Notes: generated by a model not told the origin, from the sequence alone. Counted from the stretch's first letter, positions 8,844 through 18,581 are shown. The stretch: 61,558 nt of DNA from Acidobacteriota bacterium (GCA_003224525.1 QHZB01000176.1:1-61558), one strand, 5' to 3'. Numbers and translations are program-made.

Positions 8844-9869
8844 ATGAAATATCCGCTGATCGATCGAGTCGAGGCCGGGCATGTGCTCACACGCGCGGAA
8901 GCAGAAACGGCGATGGAAGAGCTGCTTTCGGGACGTGTCGAGACGCCGGAAATCGTGAGGCTGCTCGCGGCGCTCAATCGGCGGCCCATTGAGGTGCAGG
9001 AACTCGCGGGATTTGCGCGGATGATGCGAGGCCACGCCACTCGGGTGTTTGCGGAGGGCGAGACACGGCCCGCGAACATGGTGGACACGTGCGGAACCGG
9101 CGGCGATGGTTCGAACACGTTTAATATCTCGACGGCGGCGGCGGTCATTGCGGCGGCGGCGGGGGCGCGAGTTGCAAAGCACGGGAATCGCGCGGCCAGC
9201 TCGCGCAGCGGCTCGGCAGACGTGCTGGAAGCGCTGGGGGTGCGGATCGATCTGCCGTTCGAACAGTATGGGCGGGCGATCCGGGAGATTGGCATCGGAT
9301 TTCTGTTTGCGCAAGCCGCACACACGGCCACACGGCACGCGGCTCCCGCGCGGAAACAGATCGGCGTGCGAACCGTGTTCAATCTTCTGGGGCCGCTCAC
9401 GAATCCAGCGGGCGCGCAATCGCAGGTGCTAGGCGTTTTTTCAGAGGATGTGATTGACCTTGTGGCGGCCACGCTGGCGGAGCTGGATATCGAGCGCGCG
9501 TTTGTGGTGCACGGCGCGGGGGGCCTGGACGAGATTTCGCTTGCGGGGGAGACGATGGTCGCCGAGGTCCGAGATGGAGCGATCCGGCGCTTCACGGTGA
9601 CGCCGGATGAGTTCGGCATGGCGCGCGCACCACTCGAATCGATTCGCGGAGGGACGGCGGCCGAAAATGCGGCTCTCATACGGCGCACCCTGGAAGGCGA
9701 GCCCGGGCCGGCACGCGATATTGTGGTGGTCAATGCTGCGGCTGCGCTTGTCGCTGCGGGTATTGCTGCCAATTTTCGCGAGGCAGCGGGACTCGCAAGC
9801 TTTGTCATCGCCTCAGGGGCCGCAAGCGAGAAACTGGCGAGTCTAGCCGCTTTCACAAACGGGAGGTAG
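8844..9869 (+). CDS. trpD: Anthranilate phosphoribosyltransferase
   Basis: TrpD joins anthranilate to phosphoribosyl pyrophosphate, the second step of tryptophan synthesis. The PRPP loop DTCGTGGDGSNTFNIST, the segment KHGNRAASSRSGSADVLEAL and RTVFNLLGPLTNPA are all present. Starting at MKYPLIDRV (8844) gives 341 residues, the usual length. The frame is open to an ATG at 8796, and neither start has a strong ribosome site. It stands apart from trpE and trpG, which lie 5-7 kb away on the other strand. It converges with the FecR-like gene. Confidence 0.95.
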   Translation: MKYPLIDRVEAGHVLTRAEAETAMEELLSGRVETPEIVRLLAALNRRPIEVQELAGFARMMRGHATRVFAEGETRPANMVDTCGTGGDGSNTFNISTAAAVIAAAAGARVAKHGNRAASSRSGSADVLEALGVRIDLPFEQYGRAIREIGIGFLFAQAAHTATRHAAPARKQIGVRTVFNLLGPLTNPAGAQSQVLGVFSEDVIDLVAATLAELDIERAFVVHGAGGLDEISLAGETMVAEVRDGAIRRFTVTPDEFGMARAPLESIRGGTAAENAALIRRTLEGEPGPARDIVVVNAAAALVAAGIAANFREAAGLASFVIASGAASEKLASLAAFTNGR

Positions 9870-9907
9870 ATTCCCGACCGGGATTCGGCTTCAAGAAGAC
9901 TTCGGAA

Positions 9908-10576
9908 TTACGGGCGGGCGGAACTTTCGAAGATTTCGTGGAAGCCCCATTCGGTCGCCCAGCCGATGGCTACGATTGCGATAATTTTGTATTTTTTGCT
10001 TTCACGTCCGGCCTTCGTTGGGATCCGCTGAGGGAAAGGCGGCGTAGCTTCCGGAGGATCCAGAACGATGCGATAGGACCCGCCTTCGGCTATCTTCTCC
10101 GTTTCGCCCGCATAGGCAAATTGCAAGGCGCCGCGCCGCGCTCTGATCTGCAGTTCCTTCGGGCCGACAATGGTGACTTGGGCAACCGTAGGGCCATCGG
10201 CAAGCGGGCGAATGAAGGCTCCATCCGCCAGGATTTCCATGGCGACAGCCTTGGCTGTGGAGAAGACCACCGTGCCGGTCTGAAGCTGCGCCTGGGTTCC
10301 CATCGGGAGGCCCAACAAGGTAACGCCACTGGAGCCGGGCAGATAAAGCAGTGCGGCCGAACCGCGGAATTGGAGCGCCCCTTCGGCTTCGGTTGACAAG
10401 CCGTCGCCGTCGTAGACGGTGGCGCCTGCGGAAGCCTTGGCAGCCTTGAAGTGCGCGCCGGAGGCCTGCATGAGCACGCCAAGCGGAAGCAAGTTCCGAG
10501 CGTCTGCAGGTCTTGCAGGCAGTGGAATGCCCGCCAGCAGAAACACCAGCATCGTAGCCAGAGTACGGCAAGTCAT
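9908..10576 (-). CDS. Exported FecR-like protein
   Basis: The product is about 222 residues with a signal peptide (MTCRTLATMLVFLLAGIPLP) and a beta-rich middle. The segment GATVYDGDGLSTEAEGALQF resembles the first strand pairs of FecR/PEGA-type domains. Near the end a hydrophobic stretch (YKIIAIVAIGWATEWGF) may anchor it. I chose the ATG at 10576, with GGAGG about twelve bases upstream; a GTG at 10606 is possible. No partner sigma factor or TonB receptor is nearby. The FecR relation is a weak pattern match and the function is unknown. Confidence 0.65.
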   Translation of the reverse strand: MTCRTLATMLVFLLAGIPLPARPADARNLLPLGVLMQASGAHFKAAKASAGATVYDGDGLSTEAEGALQFRGSAALLYLPGSSGVTLLGLPMGTQAQLQTGTVVFSTAKAVAMEILADGAFIRPLADGPTVAQVTIVGPKELQIRARRGALQFAYAGETEKIAEGGSYRIVLDPPEATPPFPQRIPTKAGRESKKYKIIAIVAIGWATEWGFHEIFESSARP

Positions 10577-10758
10577 AGCTATGCGAGTCCTCCGAGGGAA
10601 ACTCACTCTAGTGTAGGGAGAAGAGCGCCAGAGTCGATGGTACTGTGCTCAATCAGCTCTTAGCTGTCTGTTCATCGGAAGCAGGGCTGCCGCGAGGGGG
10701 GCCGAGCTGGTCTCCCGAAACGGGGCAGCTCTACGGCAAGTGAAGCCAACCGAGATGA

Positions 10759-11514
10759 CTACTCCTGTTGCTGCAGGCAGCGCACGGCATAGGCAAAACA
10801 AGCCAGGGAGAAAACCAGGAATGCCGCCCCTTCGAGCAAAATCGAGTGAAAATTCCCGAGTCCGATGGAGGTGTAGCGCAGCCAATCGATCTCCCAGGTA
10901 ATGGGATTCAGGAGCGCGGCGGTGCGAAACCATGCGGGGAGCGGCTCGAGCGGATAGAACATCGAACTGGCAAACATAAAAACGAAATAAAAGACACTGG
11001 TGATGCTGTTGAATAGGTCATTGCGCCGGATGCGCAAGGCGAATATGGCGTAGAAGAAAAACCATCCGGCCGTGCCGATGGCCATGGCGGTCAGGAGCAA
11101 GGGCAGCTTCGTCCACTGGACGCGGATGCCCAGAACGAGACGGCCGACCACAAGGGTGAGAGCGGCCTGACCGATGGAGATGAGGACATTGAAAATGACT
11201 TTTCCGAGCAGGTATTCACTGCGGCTCATGGGATAGGTAAGCATCTCGTAGAAGATGCCGTTGTCGCGATCGAGGAAAAACGACCAGGAGGTATTGGAAG
11301 CGATGGCAAAACTGGCCATGGCCAGAATTCCCGCGAGAAAGAACTCGTTGTAACTCACGTTCCCGATGCCTGTGGGAGCACCCAGAGCGGAATTGACGCC
11401 CACGCCGAAGACCAGCATGTAGAGGAGCGGGAAGAACAGATCCCAGAAGATGAAGGTAAAGTTGGTGGCGCGAATTTTCGCTTCGCGATAGACAACGGCG
11501 GAGATGGCGTTCAT
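10759..11514 (-). CDS. ABC-2 type transporter permease
   Basis: This is a 251-residue integral membrane protein with about six transmembrane helices of the ABC-2 exporter type. Examples are the stretch beginning FIFWDLFFPLLYMLVFGVGV and the one around FFFYAIFALRIRRND. Its start overlaps the stop of the ATPase gene by four bases, so the two form one transporter. Related pairs export drugs, lipids or polysaccharides, and the substrate here cannot be told. The FecR-like gene lies downstream on the same strand after about 180 bases. Confidence 0.9.
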   Translation of the reverse strand: MNAISAVVYREAKIRATNFTFIFWDLFFPLLYMLVFGVGVNSALGAPTGIGNVSYNEFFLAGILAMASFAIASNTSWSFFLDRDNGIFYEMLTYPMSRSEYLLGKVIFNVLISIGQAALTLVVGRLVLGIRVQWTKLPLLLTAMAIGTAGWFFFYAIFALRIRRNDLFNSITSVFYFVFMFASSMFYPLEPLPAWFRTAALLNPITWEIDWLRYTSIGLGNFHSILLEGAAFLVFSLACFAYAVRCLQQQE

Positions 11515-12467
11515 GCCAGCTCCTTCCCTTCCCGGGTCGTCAATTCGACGAAGATGTCTTCCAGACTTGCGCCGCGGACTTCGACCCGCAGAACATGGCG
11601 GTTGCGCGAGAGCGCGCTGACAACGTCCATGACGCGGCTTTCTTCGATTTTGAGCGTGAGCTCAATGGTGTTTCCCTCGACTGTGAAACGGATGGGTGTG
11701 AGCTCAGCAATCTCAGCCTGAATGGTGTCCGGCAAGCGATCGAACGCCAGCGTAATATCGTATACGCCCCGGGAAAGCTGCTTGAGCGCGTTGAGCTCGC
11801 CGCGCGCGCTCTGTTTTCCCCTATTGATGATGAGGATGTCGTCGCAAAGCTCTTCCGCTTCGCTGAGGATTTGCGTCGTGAGGATGATGGTTCTTCCTTT
11901 CTCGACTTCGGCGCGCAAGAGATTCATCACTTGGCGCTTCAGGATGGGGTCCATCCCGGTCGAGAATTCATCCAGGAAAAGCACTGGGGTGTCGACCATG
12001 AACACTTTTGCGACTTGCACGCGGCGCCGGAAACCGCCGCTCAAGTCCTGCACCTTGCGGTCGACTTCCGAGCCGAGTTGAAATTCTTCGATCAAGGCAT
12101 CGGCACGGCGCGCGGCCACCGCTTTGTTCAATCCCTGGAAGCGCGCGTAGGTGAGCAAATTGTCCTTCACGGACAGGAACAGTTCGACCGCCGTCGCCTG
12201 AATCACAGATGAAATGCGCTTTCGGACTTCGATGGGTTTTTTCACGACCTCGTAGCCAAGGATCTTTGCGGTCCCTTCGGTAGGGCGCGTGAGCGTGGAG
12301 AGCATGCGCAACAATGACGACTTGCCCGCGCCGTTCGGTCCAAGCAGACCGAAGATGATCCCGCGGGGGACGCGGAAACTCATGCCGTCGACGGCACGGA
12401 TCGGCGCTTTGCCGCGCGAAGCGTACACTTTGACGAGATTTTCAACTTCCAGCGCAAACTCACTCAT
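11511..12467 (-). CDS. ABC transporter ATP-binding protein (DrrA/NodI type)
   Basis: This is a 318-residue cytoplasmic ATPase for the exporter encoded next to it. It has Walker A (GPNGAGKSSLLRML), signature (LSGGFRRRVQVAKV) and Walker B (VLFLDEFSTGMDP). The C-terminal extension of about 90 residues is typical of DrrA-type subunits. Gene order ATPase-permease with an ATGA overlap implies coupled translation. The substrate is unknown. It is divergent from the exported M20 peptidase, with 160 bases between them for promoters. Confidence 0.93.
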   Translation of the reverse strand: MSEFALEVENLVKVYASRGKAPIRAVDGMSFRVPRGIIFGLLGPNGAGKSSLLRMLSTLTRPTEGTAKILGYEVVKKPIEVRKRISSVIQATAVELFLSVKDNLLTYARFQGLNKAVAARRADALIEEFQLGSEVDRKVQDLSGGFRRRVQVAKVFMVDTPVLFLDEFSTGMDPILKRQVMNLLRAEVEKGRTIILTTQILSEAEELCDDILIINRGKQSARGELNALKQLSRGVYDITLAFDRLPDTIQAEIAELTPIRFTVEGNTIELTLKIEESRVMDVVSALSRNRHVLRVEVRGASLEDIFVELTTREGKELA

Positions 12468-12629
12468 CTACGGCTCCAAAGTGTTGCCGCGGAACCCGCA
12501 AACCGCGGGAAGAAACCGGCAAACGAGCAGGGACCTTACGGGTCGGATAGAATCGCTGGCAGGCCGCGCGGGGCCAGCCGTGTTGCTCTGAGGCAGCAAA
12601 GCCACCGGGAGCGTTAGAGGAGAGGAACT

Positions 12630-14189
12630 TTGAGAAACATAGTGGTCACTCTGTTGATTGCCTTTTTACCGTATCCGGCGTTTGCGCAGAAGTCAACACC
12701 TCCGTCGCCTGCGCAGCTCGCCCAAGAAGTGCGCGAGTACCGCATGGACAATGAGGACCGCATCATCCGTGAGCTGAGTGAATTTCTTTCGATCCCCAAC
12801 ATTGCGAGCGACACGCCGAACATCCAGAAGAATGCGGCGCATCTGGTGGAGATGCTGGAGGCACGCGGGATAGAGACGCACTTGCTCCCCATCAGCGGGC
12901 GCGGCCCTGTGGTTTTCGGCAAGCTGATCGCGCCGGAAGCGAAACGCACGGTGATTTTTTATGCGCACTATGACGGGCAACCGGTCGATCCGTCAGCGTG
13001 GACGGATGGGAAACCATTCGAGCCGGTGCTTCGCGACGCGGCAATCGAAGCCGGGGGAAAGCGCATGCTCTTCCCGGAAAACAGCGCGCAACATCGGGCG
13101 GTTTATAACGACAATTGGCGGATCTACGCGCGCTCTGCTTCCGACGACAAATCGCCGATCGTGGCGCTGCTTGCCGCTATCGACGCCCTGCGCGCTAAGA
13201 AGATTCCCCTGGCCGTCAATCTGAAACTCGTTTTGGAAGGCGAAGAAGAGGCGGGCTCGCCGAATCTGCAGCGCACGCTGTTGCTTCATGAGAATCTGCT
13301 TGGCGGCGATTTGCTGATCACCGGGGACGGGCCCGTGCATCAAAGCGGGCGGCCGCTGGTCTTCTTTGGAAATCGAGGCATTCTCGGATTCGAAATCACG
13401 ACATTTGGGCCAATCCGCGCGTTACACAGCGGTCACTACGGAAACTGGGCACCAAATCCAGGTTTCGAGCTGGCACGGCTGCTCTCTTCGATGAAATCGG
13501 ACGATGGACGCGTCCTGATCGACGGCTTCTACGACGATGTCGTGCCACTTGGAAACACCGAGAAAAAAGCGCTCGAAGAGATGCCGAACAATGACGCCGA
13601 TCTCGAAAAAGAGCTCCAGTTCGCCAAGCCGGAGGGTGGTGGCAAACGGCTTGTCGAACTCCTTCAACTCCCCTCGCTGAATATCCGCGGCCTGCGCAGC
13701 GCCTACGTCGGCGAACAGGCGCAAAACATAGTGCCGGAGAAGGCCGAGGCTGCGCTCGATGTGCGGCTGGTGAAAGGCGAGGACCCCGACAAGAAATTCG
13801 AGCAGGTGCTGGCGCACATTCGGAAACAAGGCTTTTATGTGACTTCGGCACCGCCCACAAGAGAGGAGCGTCTTTCAAATCCGCATGTCGTCCGTGTCGT
13901 CAAGGACGTCTGGAATTATCGCGCTTCACGAACTTCCATGGAGTTGTCTGTTTCAAAAGCGCTCGTTCAGCTCGTGCAAGATACGACGGGCGGAAGTGCC
14001 GTCGTCGCGCCGACGCTGGGCGGCAGCGTGCCGATGTATATTTTCGAAGACCTTGGTTTGCCTTGGATTGGCGTGCCGATTGTAAACTACGACAATCATC
14101 AGCACAGCTCGGATGAAAATTTGCGGCTGGGACATTTTTGGCGCGGGATGGAAATATATGGGGCGATCTTGGCGGACTTAAATTGGTGA
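12630..14189 (+). CDS. Exported M20-family metallopeptidase
   Basis: The protein has 519 residues and begins with a signal peptide (RNIVVTLLIAFLPYPAFAQK). M20/M25/M40 motifs are clear: IFYAHYDGQPVDPSAW with a zinc His, RSASDDKSPIVALLAAIDAL with the bridging Asp, and LEGEEEAGSPNL with the catalytic Glu. The length and these motifs fit the carnosinase-like/dipeptidase group, which cleaves dipeptides or acylated amino acids, here probably in the periplasm. The start codon is TTG at 12630, supported by AGAGGAGAGG just upstream; no ATG fits better. Confidence 0.92.
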   Translation: MRNIVVTLLIAFLPYPAFAQKSTPPSPAQLAQEVREYRMDNEDRIIRELSEFLSIPNIASDTPNIQKNAAHLVEMLEARGIETHLLPISGRGPVVFGKLIAPEAKRTVIFYAHYDGQPVDPSAWTDGKPFEPVLRDAAIEAGGKRMLFPENSAQHRAVYNDNWRIYARSASDDKSPIVALLAAIDALRAKKIPLAVNLKLVLEGEEEAGSPNLQRTLLLHENLLGGDLLITGDGPVHQSGRPLVFFGNRGILGFEITTFGPIRALHSGHYGNWAPNPGFELARLLSSMKSDDGRVLIDGFYDDVVPLGNTEKKALEEMPNNDADLEKELQFAKPEGGGKRLVELLQLPSLNIRGLRSAYVGEQAQNIVPEKAEAALDVRLVKGEDPDKKFEQVLAHIRKQGFYVTSAPPTREERLSNPHVVRVVKDVWNYRASRTSMELSVSKALVQLVQDTTGGSAVVAPTLGGSVPMYIFEDLGLPWIGVPIVNYDNHQHSSDENLRLGHFWRGMEIYGAILADLNW

Positions 14190-14250
14190 AAGAGATAAAG
14201 ATTCAACACCGGGGGCAGGAGAGTCCACAGAGAAGAACTTCGCCGCGAAG

Positions 14251-14814
14251 TCAGAGAGACAAGAAATTCTCTAAGAGTTGCTTGCCGGATTCGGTGAGGA
14301 CGGATTCGGGATGGAACTGCACACCTTCGATTTTGTGGCGGCGGTGGCGGAAGGCCATGATGATGCCGTCGTCGGTCTCGGCGGTGATCATTAATGCGCG
14401 CGGCAGGGATTTTTTCTCGACGATCAGGGAATGATAGCGCGTGGCGGTGAAAGGGTCCGGCAGCTTGCGGAAAATGTTCTTGCCGTCGTGATGGATCTGG
14501 CTCGTTTTGCCATGGAAGAGTTTCGGTGCGCGGATGATTTTGCCGCCGAATGCAGCACCAATGGCCTGATGGCCGAGGCACACACCGAGGATAGGAAATT
14601 TTCCGGCCAGGCGCTCGACCAACTCGACGGAAATGCCCGCCTCCTGCGGCGTGCACGGTCCGGGAGAAATTACGATGCGCTCCGGTTTCCGGCGGATGAT
14701 TTCTTCGACGGAGATTTTGTCGTTTCGGTGCACTTCGACCTGGCAACCGAGTTCGCCGAGATACTGCGCAAGGTTGTAGGTAAAGGAATCGTAGTTGTCG
14801 AGCAGGAGAATCAC
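14251..14814 (-). CDS. trpG: Anthranilate synthase glutamine amidotransferase subunit
   Basis: TrpG supplies ammonia from glutamine to TrpE; related proteins also serve PabB. The 187-residue class I amidotransferase begins ILLLDNYDSFTYNLAQYLGE. It carries the nucleophile Cys in ILGVCLGHQAIGAAFGG and the catalytic His-Pro-Glu in GVQFHPESVLTESGK. The start is GTG at 14814 and overlaps by one base the stop of the small ORF that follows trpE. Together aroDE, trpE, the small ORF and trpG form one minus-strand unit for aromatic amino acid synthesis. Confidence 0.96.
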   Translation of the reverse strand: MILLLDNYDSFTYNLAQYLGELGCQVEVHRNDKISVEEIIRRKPERIVISPGPCTPQEAGISVELVERLAGKFPILGVCLGHQAIGAAFGGKIIRAPKLFHGKTSQIHHDGKNIFRKLPDPFTATRYHSLIVEKKSLPRALMITAETDDGIIMAFRHRRHKIEGVQFHPESVLTESGKQLLENFLSL

Positions 14815-15257
14815 TAGTGCAGTCCCCTCTTAATTATAGGGCCGACTATCCGATGGGAATAAGCCAGCTTTTGGAGAGAGAGGTCTCCACCCCTCGCCTG
14901 CGACTTTGGCCTTGGTCTCATCGAAATTGGATTGAAAGAATTGGCCAAAATCTCGGATGCCGAGGTATTCCTGCGCTTTGCGTTGGTGTAGGGCGGATCG
15001 CGTTCCACCAGTGACGAGATTTGGTGCCAGGCTCCCACCATTCGTTGGGGACAGACATCAACACGAAATTCTCCCCGCCCGCGCACGAATCGCGACAACA
15101 TAGTGTCAAGGGCCACGGTAATAACGGGGTAGTCGAAACCACGCGGGTAATCTTGATCATTCGATACGACCTGGCCGCCACAACCAATGAACAGCCCACC
15201 GAAAACGATCGCGAAGGGCAGGGCGATCGCCATGCCAAGTCTCTTGCGCGGTGTCAT
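14814..15257 (-). CDS. Small lipoprotein-like ORF between trpE and trpG
   Basis: An ORF of 147 residues starts with an ATG that overlaps the trpE stop (ATGA) and ends with a TAG that overlaps the trpG GTG. The N-terminus MTPRKRLGMAIALPFAIVFG is positively charged then hydrophobic, and ends in LFIGCGGQ, a weak lipobox. The rest is polar and matches nothing I know. The exact fit between two genes argues that it is translated, and such an insert in a trp operon is unusual. A competing ORF in another frame (14918-15238) is shorter and lacks a good start. This remains uncertain. Confidence 0.5.
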   Translation of the reverse strand: MTPRKRLGMAIALPFAIVFGGLFIGCGGQVVSNDQDYPRGFDYPVITVALDTMLSRFVRGRGEFRVDVCPQRMVGAWHQISSLVERDPPYTNAKRRNTSASEILANSFNPISMRPRPKSQARGGDLSLQKLAYSHRIVGPIIKRGLH

Positions 15258-16780
15258 GATTTCACTCGATTTGAGTGAGCAGCTTCCAGCGCCGTGAGCA
15301 AGGCCTTCGACTTGTTCACGCTCTCCTGATATTCGCCCTGCGGCGTGGAATCCGCGACGATGCCGCCGCCAGCTTGGACGTGGGCGACGCCGTTTTTCAT
15401 CACCATGGTACGAAGCGCAATGCAGGAGTCTAGGTTGCCCGCGAAATCGAGATACAAAATGCCGCCGGCATAAATCCCGCGGCGGGTGCGCTCCAGTTCT
15501 TCGATGATTTCCATGGCGCGAACTTTGGGCGCGCCGGAGACCGTGCCCGCGGGAAAGCAGGCCATGAGCGCGTCGAAACAATCCACGTCTTCGCGCAAGC
15601 GGCCACGCAGGCTGGAAACCAGATGCATGACGTGCGAGTAGCGCTCGACAGTGAGCAATTTCTCGGGCTTCACCGTGCCGTAGTCGCAGACGCGGCCGAG
15701 ATCGTTGCGTCCCAGATCGACGAGCATGATGTGCTCGGCGCGCTCTTTTTCGCTGGCAAGCATTTCGCGTTCGAGGCGCTGGTCTTCGGCTTCGTCCTTG
15801 CCGCGCCAACGCGTGCCGGCGATGGGCCGATAGAAAACATCACGTCCTTGAATTTTAACGAGCATTTCCGGGGAACTGCCGACGACGGAGACGTCGTTCA
15901 GTTGCAGGTAGAAAAGATAGGGTGAGGGATTCAACGCGCGAAGTTCGCGATAGACCTCAAACGGTTCGGCCTGCGTCTTTGCCGAGAAGCGCTGGCTCAA
16001 CACCACCTGAAAAATATCCCCGGCGCGAATGTACTGCTTTGCTTTCCGCACGGCAGCGAGGTATTCGGGCCGGCGGAAATTGGAAGTCACTTTTAGCGGC
16101 CCGCCTTTCCTTGCTTTCAACGGCTTCTTTGGCCGTTCCGCGGGCACGGGCTCATCGAGCAGCCGGCGCGTCTCCTTGATTTCCCGCACGGCGGCGTTGT
16201 ATTTCCCTCGGAGACTGCCGCGGCCTTCAGTGAAAACATTGCGAACGATCCACAAGCGGTGTTGCACATGATCGAAAGCGACGAGGCCGCGATAGAACAT
16301 CAGCATGGCGTCGTAAAGGCCGATTTCATCGCGGAGGCACCTGGGGATGCGCTCGATCAGCCGCACCATGTCATAGCTGAAATAGCCGATGGCGCCGGCG
16401 ACTAGCGGCGGCAATCCGGGAAGCCGCACGGGGCAAAAACGCTCGATGCGCGCGCGCAAGAAGGAGATGGGATCGCGCTCTTCCCAGACCATCCGGCCAC
16501 GGCTCTCCAGGACGCACGCGCCGTTGGCGTAGCGGAAAACCTCCTCGGGGTGCGCGCCCGCAAATGTATAACGCGCGATTTTTTCCCCGCCTTCGACGCT
16601 TTCGAGAAGGAAGGAGTACCGGGCACCCTGGGCGATTCGCAGATAGGCGCTGACAGGAGTCAGCAAATCCGCGGAAAAGACATCGTAGACGGGGATAAGG
16701 TTGCCCTGTTTCGCGAGGCGCTGAAATTCTCGGAAGTCCGGCTGGATCATGGGAGCGAGTTCACAGTCGACAGTTTTCAT
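15254..16780 (-). CDS. trpE: Anthranilate synthase component I
   Basis: TrpE converts chorismate to anthranilate, using ammonia from TrpG. The protein has up to 508 residues. The N-terminal half carries YSFLLESVEGGEKIARYTF of the feedback (Trp-binding) domain. The C-terminal chorismate-binding half has PSPYLFYLQLNDVSVVGSSP, RPIAGTRWRGKDEAED, HIMLVDLGRNDLGRVCDYG and FPAGTVSGAPKVRAMEIIEE. I kept the upstream ATG (16780); a second ATG at 16747 (MIQPDFREFQRLA) is equally possible because neither has a clear ribosome site. aroDE lies 139 bases upstream. Confidence 0.96.
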   Translation of the reverse strand: MKTVDCELAPMIQPDFREFQRLAKQGNLIPVYDVFSADLLTPVSAYLRIAQGARYSFLLESVEGGEKIARYTFAGAHPEEVFRYANGACVLESRGRMVWEERDPISFLRARIERFCPVRLPGLPPLVAGAIGYFSYDMVRLIERIPRCLRDEIGLYDAMLMFYRGLVAFDHVQHRLWIVRNVFTEGRGSLRGKYNAAVREIKETRRLLDEPVPAERPKKPLKARKGGPLKVTSNFRRPEYLAAVRKAKQYIRAGDIFQVVLSQRFSAKTQAEPFEVYRELRALNPSPYLFYLQLNDVSVVGSSPEMLVKIQGRDVFYRPIAGTRWRGKDEAEDQRLEREMLASEKERAEHIMLVDLGRNDLGRVCDYGTVKPEKLLTVERYSHVMHLVSSLRGRLREDVDCFDALMACFPAGTVSGAPKVRAMEIIEELERTRRGIYAGGILYLDFAGNLDSCIALRTMVMKNGVAHVQAGGGIVADSTPQGEYQESVNKSKALLTALEAAHSNRVKS

Positions 16781-16919
16781 TCACAGAGAAAAGAAACCTA
16801 TTATTACATTACTTCAGGCCGACTCGGATTATTCGTGAGAGGCCGGTGGTATTTTGGAAGCAACAGCACATACCGCAGGACAATGGTTAATTTCGTGGTC
16901 TTGTCCAAGAGCATAAGAA

Positions 16920-18479
16920 TCACGACAAGCAGAAAGAATATGGGACCCGGGACAAATGTCTCCGGCTAGTGCGCGAGGTCTCTTCGGCACGGAGCGCGGC
17001 GAGGACGGCGCGGCGCATGGACGCTTCCGGGGTGCGCTTTTCGGTCCAGATCTCCCACTGCGCAATGCCTTGTGCGAGAAACATTTCCACGCCGGAGACG
17101 GTGGCGATTCCCTTTTGCGCGGCCAGCTTCAAGAGTTGCGTCTTCTGCGGGCGGTAGATCAGATCCATCACGATTCGACAGCGCAACTCGCCGGGGGCGA
17201 GAGGCGAAATTCCATCGCGAGGATGCATGCCGACCGGAGTGGCGTTCAGGACCGCGTCGAAATATTCGGTGCGTAAAGCGCGGCGTGGGACTAGGTCTCC
17301 GCCCACGGCGCGGGCCAGTTCTCTCGCGGCCTTTTCACGCCGGGCACAAATTCCAACCACGGCGCCAGCGCGGGACAGCGCGAAGGCCGCGGCCCGGGCC
17401 GAGCCACCAGCGCCGAAGATCAGGGCGCGGCTTCCCTTGATTTGGAGTTTTTTCTCGAGAGCACGGAGCACGCCGACGTAATCTGTGTTGCAGCCGTAAA
17501 GTGAGCCGTCGCCGCGAACCACGACGGTATTCACGGCGCCGATCTCTGCTGTTAGAGGCTCGCACTCTCTAAGGTGTTTAAGGATGGTCTGCTTGTGCGG
17601 AATTGTGACGCTGAAACCGCGGACGCCGAACTCGGTTATGGCAGCGAGAAAATCGCCGAGCCGGCGCACCAGAAATGGGAGATAGACGGCGTCCATGCGG
17701 CGCGCCGCGAATCCCGTGTTGTGCAGCAACGGAGAAAGAGAGTGGCCGATGGGATCGCCAATCACACCGTAGACCCGCGTGCGGCGCGTGAGAGCGTGGG
17801 CGCGGTAGAGATGAATCATGTCGTCGAGTGAAACCTGGCCGGGGGCGGTGGCCGCAGCAACGGGCGCGTAAGCCAAGGCGCTGCCTTCGCGCAAGGCGAG
17901 GATTCGCGCTGGCAGGCCGGCCTCTCCCATCGGAACGGCGACAAAACTCTTCGAACTGCGCGCCAGGCGCATAAGGCGGATGCTGTCGTGGATGGTCCGC
18001 GCCTCGACCGCGATCTTTACGGCATCGACCCCGCCGTGGGCTGGCGGGTTCATGCTTCGAGGCAAATCCGGAGTGCGCTCAAAGTCGTGTACGGAAAGCA
18101 AGACGCGCGGCGGCACGGGATATTCGCGAACGGACTGGCCGGGAAGCTTGCGCAAGGTTTCCACTTCGAGATCGCACCATTGGCAGCCGGCTTCGCGGGC
18201 CCGAATCAGCCAGTAGAGTTCGCGGTCAACGGCCCCGGGAAATTTGCCTCCGCCTTCGCGGCGGCGGCAGGAGGCGAGAAAAGTGGCATGCCCAGGCTGG
18301 CTGGCTGCAAGCCAGTCGAGGAATCGCGCACGCTCGGCGTCACTACGCAGCCAATCGAGGCGCAACTCGACGGTCCTGGTTTGTCTTAAGGCGGAGCGCA
18401 CCAACTTTGACATTTCCTCCGCCGTGGAGGCCGCTACGACGGCACAAATCCGCCGTAAACCTGTGCCAAAAAGACCCAT
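16920..18479 (-). CDS. aroDE: Fused 3-dehydroquinate dehydratase / shikimate dehydrogenase
   Basis: The 519-residue protein joins two consecutive shikimate-pathway enzymes. Residues 1-230 are a type I dehydroquinase, with LSVHDFERTPDLP (catalytic His) and GVDAVKIAVEA (Schiff-base Lys). From about residue 235 comes shikimate dehydrogenase: VYGVIGDPIGHSLSPLLHNT, VTIPHKQTILKHL (catalytic Lys), GCNTDYVGVLRAL and the nucleotide site ALIFGAGGSARAAAFALS. This fusion is known from plants and some bacterial groups. It leads the operon into trpE. The last 20 or so residues are not conserved-looking. Confidence 0.95.
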   Translation of the reverse strand: MGLFGTGLRRICAVVAASTAEEMSKLVRSALRQTRTVELRLDWLRSDAERARFLDWLAASQPGHATFLASCRRREGGGKFPGAVDRELYWLIRAREAGCQWCDLEVETLRKLPGQSVREYPVPPRVLLSVHDFERTPDLPRSMNPPAHGGVDAVKIAVEARTIHDSIRLMRLARSSKSFVAVPMGEAGLPARILALREGSALAYAPVAAATAPGQVSLDDMIHLYRAHALTRRTRVYGVIGDPIGHSLSPLLHNTGFAARRMDAVYLPFLVRRLGDFLAAITEFGVRGFSVTIPHKQTILKHLRECEPLTAEIGAVNTVVVRGDGSLYGCNTDYVGVLRALEKKLQIKGSRALIFGAGGSARAAAFALSRAGAVVGICARREKAARELARAVGGDLVPRRALRTEYFDAVLNATPVGMHPRDGISPLAPGELRCRIVMDLIYRPQKTQLLKLAAQKGIATVSGVEMFLAQGIAQWEIWTEKRTPEASMRRAVLAALRAEETSRTSRRHLSRVPYSFCLS

Positions 18480-18581
18480 ACCGCGCCCTGCACCGCCAAT
18501 CTGTTGAAAATACAGCTAGTAGTATGCCGTATCCACCGCCTGCGCCCGTATCAAAAGTGTAAAGCGACCTCGGTCATTTTG

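Noticed and set aside
8642-9856. 404-codon minus-strand ORF opposite trpD
   Set aside because: Ser/Ala/Arg-rich shadow frame of trpD; no ribosome site or domain pattern.
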